DNA from: Chloroflexota bacterium
GTDB lineage: Bacteria; Chloroflexota; Dehalococcoidia; Lucifugimonadales; Australimonadaceae
Length of the DNA: 33,289 nucleotides
Direction of reading: 5' to 3'
Assembly (NCBI GenBank): GCA_022561985.1
Contig: JADFQE010000015.1
Span: 1-33,289 of the forward strand
Shown here: positions 31,969 to 33,289 of the stretch, piece by piece
Numbering within the stretch: the first letter of the stretch is position 1
How the letters are laid out: every line of letters begins with the position of its first letter
Program-made: the position numbers and the translations under genes
The notes under the pieces: generated by a model
What the model saw: only the letters and a program-made list of their open reading frames with translations
Databases searched by the model: none
Told to the model about the DNA's origin: nothing

Positions 31969-32924
31969 ACGAAGTACGCAACCACTACGTGGACCTGTAT
32001 GGCGAGGCCGTTCGCTCGGCAAGCCGGCTGCAGGAGTTGCACGACCACTACGGACGCCGCTCCGAAGCGTCGCTGCTCGACGCGATCACGGCGACAACGG
32101 CGCTTGACGCGTTCTTTCTGAGCGACCAGGTGGACCTGGGACAGGTCACGCCGCAGATGCGAAGGGCGTTTGCACTGGCTTTCCCCAACAAGTCGCTCAG
32201 TGATCTCAACGATCTGTCGCCCGAATCCGCGAAGGGTTGGCTGGCCGCGTGGAAGGGGAAATTCTTTGAGGTAGTGGTCGAGGACAAGCTCAACGCGGGA
32301 GAGCAGGTCGGTGATCTCCGCCTTGGGCTCGGTCAGATAGCGAGGCTCGCCGACAGCCCCACCCAGCCCGGGTTCGACCTCGAAATCGTCAACAGCGACG
32401 GGAACATCGACCAGCCGCGACAACTCAAGGCAACGGAGAGCCTTGGCTACGTCAAGAAAGCGTTAGAAACGTATCCGGGCATAAGAGTCCCTGCCACGGC
32501 GGAAGCGGCGAGCGACCAGCTAGACGCCATCGTTAACAGCGGCATCGGGGACGAGGCTATCGACGGACAGGTTGCGGCGCCCTTGGCGGACTTGCTCGAC
32601 AACGCCATCAAAGAGTTATTCGAGAACATCGCACCGGGTCTGCCGTTTGTCCTCATCGCCACAACGGAGGGAGCCCGGGTTCTGATGGGCCGTCAGACCT
32701 TTCAGCAGGGAGTGGAGCGCGCATTGCGGCGAGGAACCAGGACGGGGGTGGCGATGAGTGCCGGTGCCCTAGCTGCTCTCGCCGGCGCAGGCGTGCTGAG
32801 CCTCCCGGTTGCGTCCTTAACGCGGTTGGGCATGGATCGGCACCAGATTGGCTCCACCTTGATCCGGAAGCTTCGCTCAGACCGTGCGCAACTTGAACCG
32901 CTACAGGCTCGATCCGATCGCTGA
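31953..32924 (+). CDS. predicted PD-(D/E)XK-nuclease-like protein, unknown
   Basis: The 323-aa protein is not a family I can name. The middle contains KGKFFEVVVEDKLNAGE (E106/E110), GFDLEIVNSDG (D142) and RQLKATES (Q157-x-K159), spaced like the E...D...QxK active site of PD-(D/E)XK nucleases. Two-thirds in, LPFVLIATTEGARVL precedes a small-residue hydrophobic stretch (GVAMSAGALAALAGAGVLSL) that may insert in a membrane, and the end is Arg-rich. The ATG 31953 overlaps the coiled-coil gene by 16 bases. Lower GC and rarer codons (TTA, ATA) than the neighbours suggest the pair was acquired. A nuclease role is inference only; the fold is unverified. Confidence 0.65.
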   Translation: MGNDLDEVRNHYVDLYGEAVRSASRLQELHDHYGRRSEASLLDAITATTALDAFFLSDQVDLGQVTPQMRRAFALAFPNKSLSDLNDLSPESAKGWLAAWKGKFFEVVVEDKLNAGEQVGDLRLGLGQIARLADSPTQPGFDLEIVNSDGNIDQPRQLKATESLGYVKKALETYPGIRVPATAEAASDQLDAIVNSGIGDEAIDGQVAAPLADLLDNAIKELFENIAPGLPFVLIATTEGARVLMGRQTFQQGVERALRRGTRTGVAMSAGALAALAGAGVLSLPVASLTRLGMDRHQIGSTLIRKLRSDRAQLEPLQARSDR

Positions 32925-32935
32925 GCGCGGGGCTC

Positions 32936-33289
32936 CTACCCCTTCGTGACGCGGAAGAAGCGGCGGCGGCCCACCCGGACGACGGCGCCATAGGGCACCG
33001 TCGCCTCACGCTCGGTGAGCGCCTCGCCGCTCAGCGCTACGGCGCCCTGGGTCAGCAGCCGGCCCGCCTGGGCGGCGCTCGGCGCCAGGGCGTTCGCGGC
33101 CAGGAAGCGCGGCAGGTCCAATCGCACGTCCTCGGCCCCCACGGCGAGCACGCCCGCGTCGCCCGCGTGGACCTCGATCGACTGCACGTCCGCCGGCGCC
33201 TCGCCCCCCTGCACCACGCGCTCGAACCCGGCCTGCGCGGCGGCGGCGGCGGCGGGCGAATGGAACCACGACACCATCTCGACGCCAAG
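32936..33289 (-). CDS. tyrS: tyrosyl-tRNA synthetase, C-terminal part
   Basis: This is the 3' end of a gene that enters from the right edge (minus strand; 117 codons visible, TGA-side stop at 32936). LGVEMVSWFHSPAAAAAAQ is the end of the catalytic/anticodon part, and LPRFLAANALAPSAAQAGRL with GAVVRVGRRRFFRV is the S4 RNA-binding domain that recognises tRNA-Tyr. The HIGH and KMSKS motifs lie outside the window. It converges with the unknown cassette 11 bases away. Confidence 0.85.
   Translation of the reverse strand, partial: LGVEMVSWFHSPAAAAAAQAGFERVVQGGEAPADVQSIEVHAGDAGVLAVGAEDVRLDLPRFLAANALAPSAAQAGRLLTQGAVALSGEALTEREATVPYGAVVRVGRRRFFRVTKG

Overview
The window comes from a high-GC (roughly 70 %) bacterial chromosome. 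Several signs point to the Chloroflexota, possibly a SAR202/Dehalococcoidia-type lineage: rpmE sits next to a DUF1385 gene, RecG carries a long N-terminal extension, and Rieske, LigB-type and enolase-superfamily enzymes are scattered among housekeeping genes. The taxonomic placement is inference; no 16S gene is present. The coding strand switches often, intergenic gaps are short, and many genes carry a TATAAT/TAGAAT-like -10 box, frequently in the extended form TGC-TATAAT, without a clear -35.

Layout. 1-8 kb: tail of an MmgE/PrpD-like gene, an EamA transporter with a disturbed 5' end, DUF1385, ribosomal proteins L31, L27 and L21, gyrA, a class-I glutamine amidotransferase/PuuD-like hydrolase and a BioD-like/DRTGG protein. 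8-13 kb: an MFS transporter, thrB and lysC (translationally coupled; threonine/aspartate pathway), a CoA-binding protein and a TPR protein. 13-17.4 kb (minus strand): sucCD, then a large membrane Fe-S oxidoreductase resembling ETF:menaquinone oxidoreductases. 17.5-25.5 kb: a catabolic/accessory stretch with an alpha/beta hydrolase, a flavin reductase coupled to a methyltransferase, a LigB-type dioxygenase, tRNA-Ser(UGA), a fatty-acid hydroxylase, a SnoaL-like protein, an AhpD-like protein interrupted by UGA, a Gal80-like oxidoreductase and a Rieske oxygenase. 25.5-33.3 kb: a small ORF, recG, a MenC-like enolase-superfamily protein, argS, a lower-GC two-gene cassette of unknown function and the 3' end of tyrS.

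Three things stand out. First, the AhpD/carboxymuconolactone-decarboxylase-like gene at 22186-22737 reads through one in-frame TGA placed exactly where the second Cys of the CxxC active site belongs. Just downstream is a perfect 7-bp stem with a GUU loop, 17 nt from the UGA, which fits the bacterial SECIS rule; I predict a selenoprotein. Second, a family of short hairpin-capped inverted elements (1077-1221, 6827-6900, 28382-28548, 29679-29888) sits exactly at gene borders. The terminal mini-hairpins show compensatory base changes, and the elements contribute stop-side codons and even a start codon to neighbouring genes. Third, between argS and tyrS lies a compositionally distinct pair, a coiled-coil/membrane protein and a protein with a PD-(D/E)XK-nuclease-like E...D...QxK pattern, which may be a mobile effector cassette.
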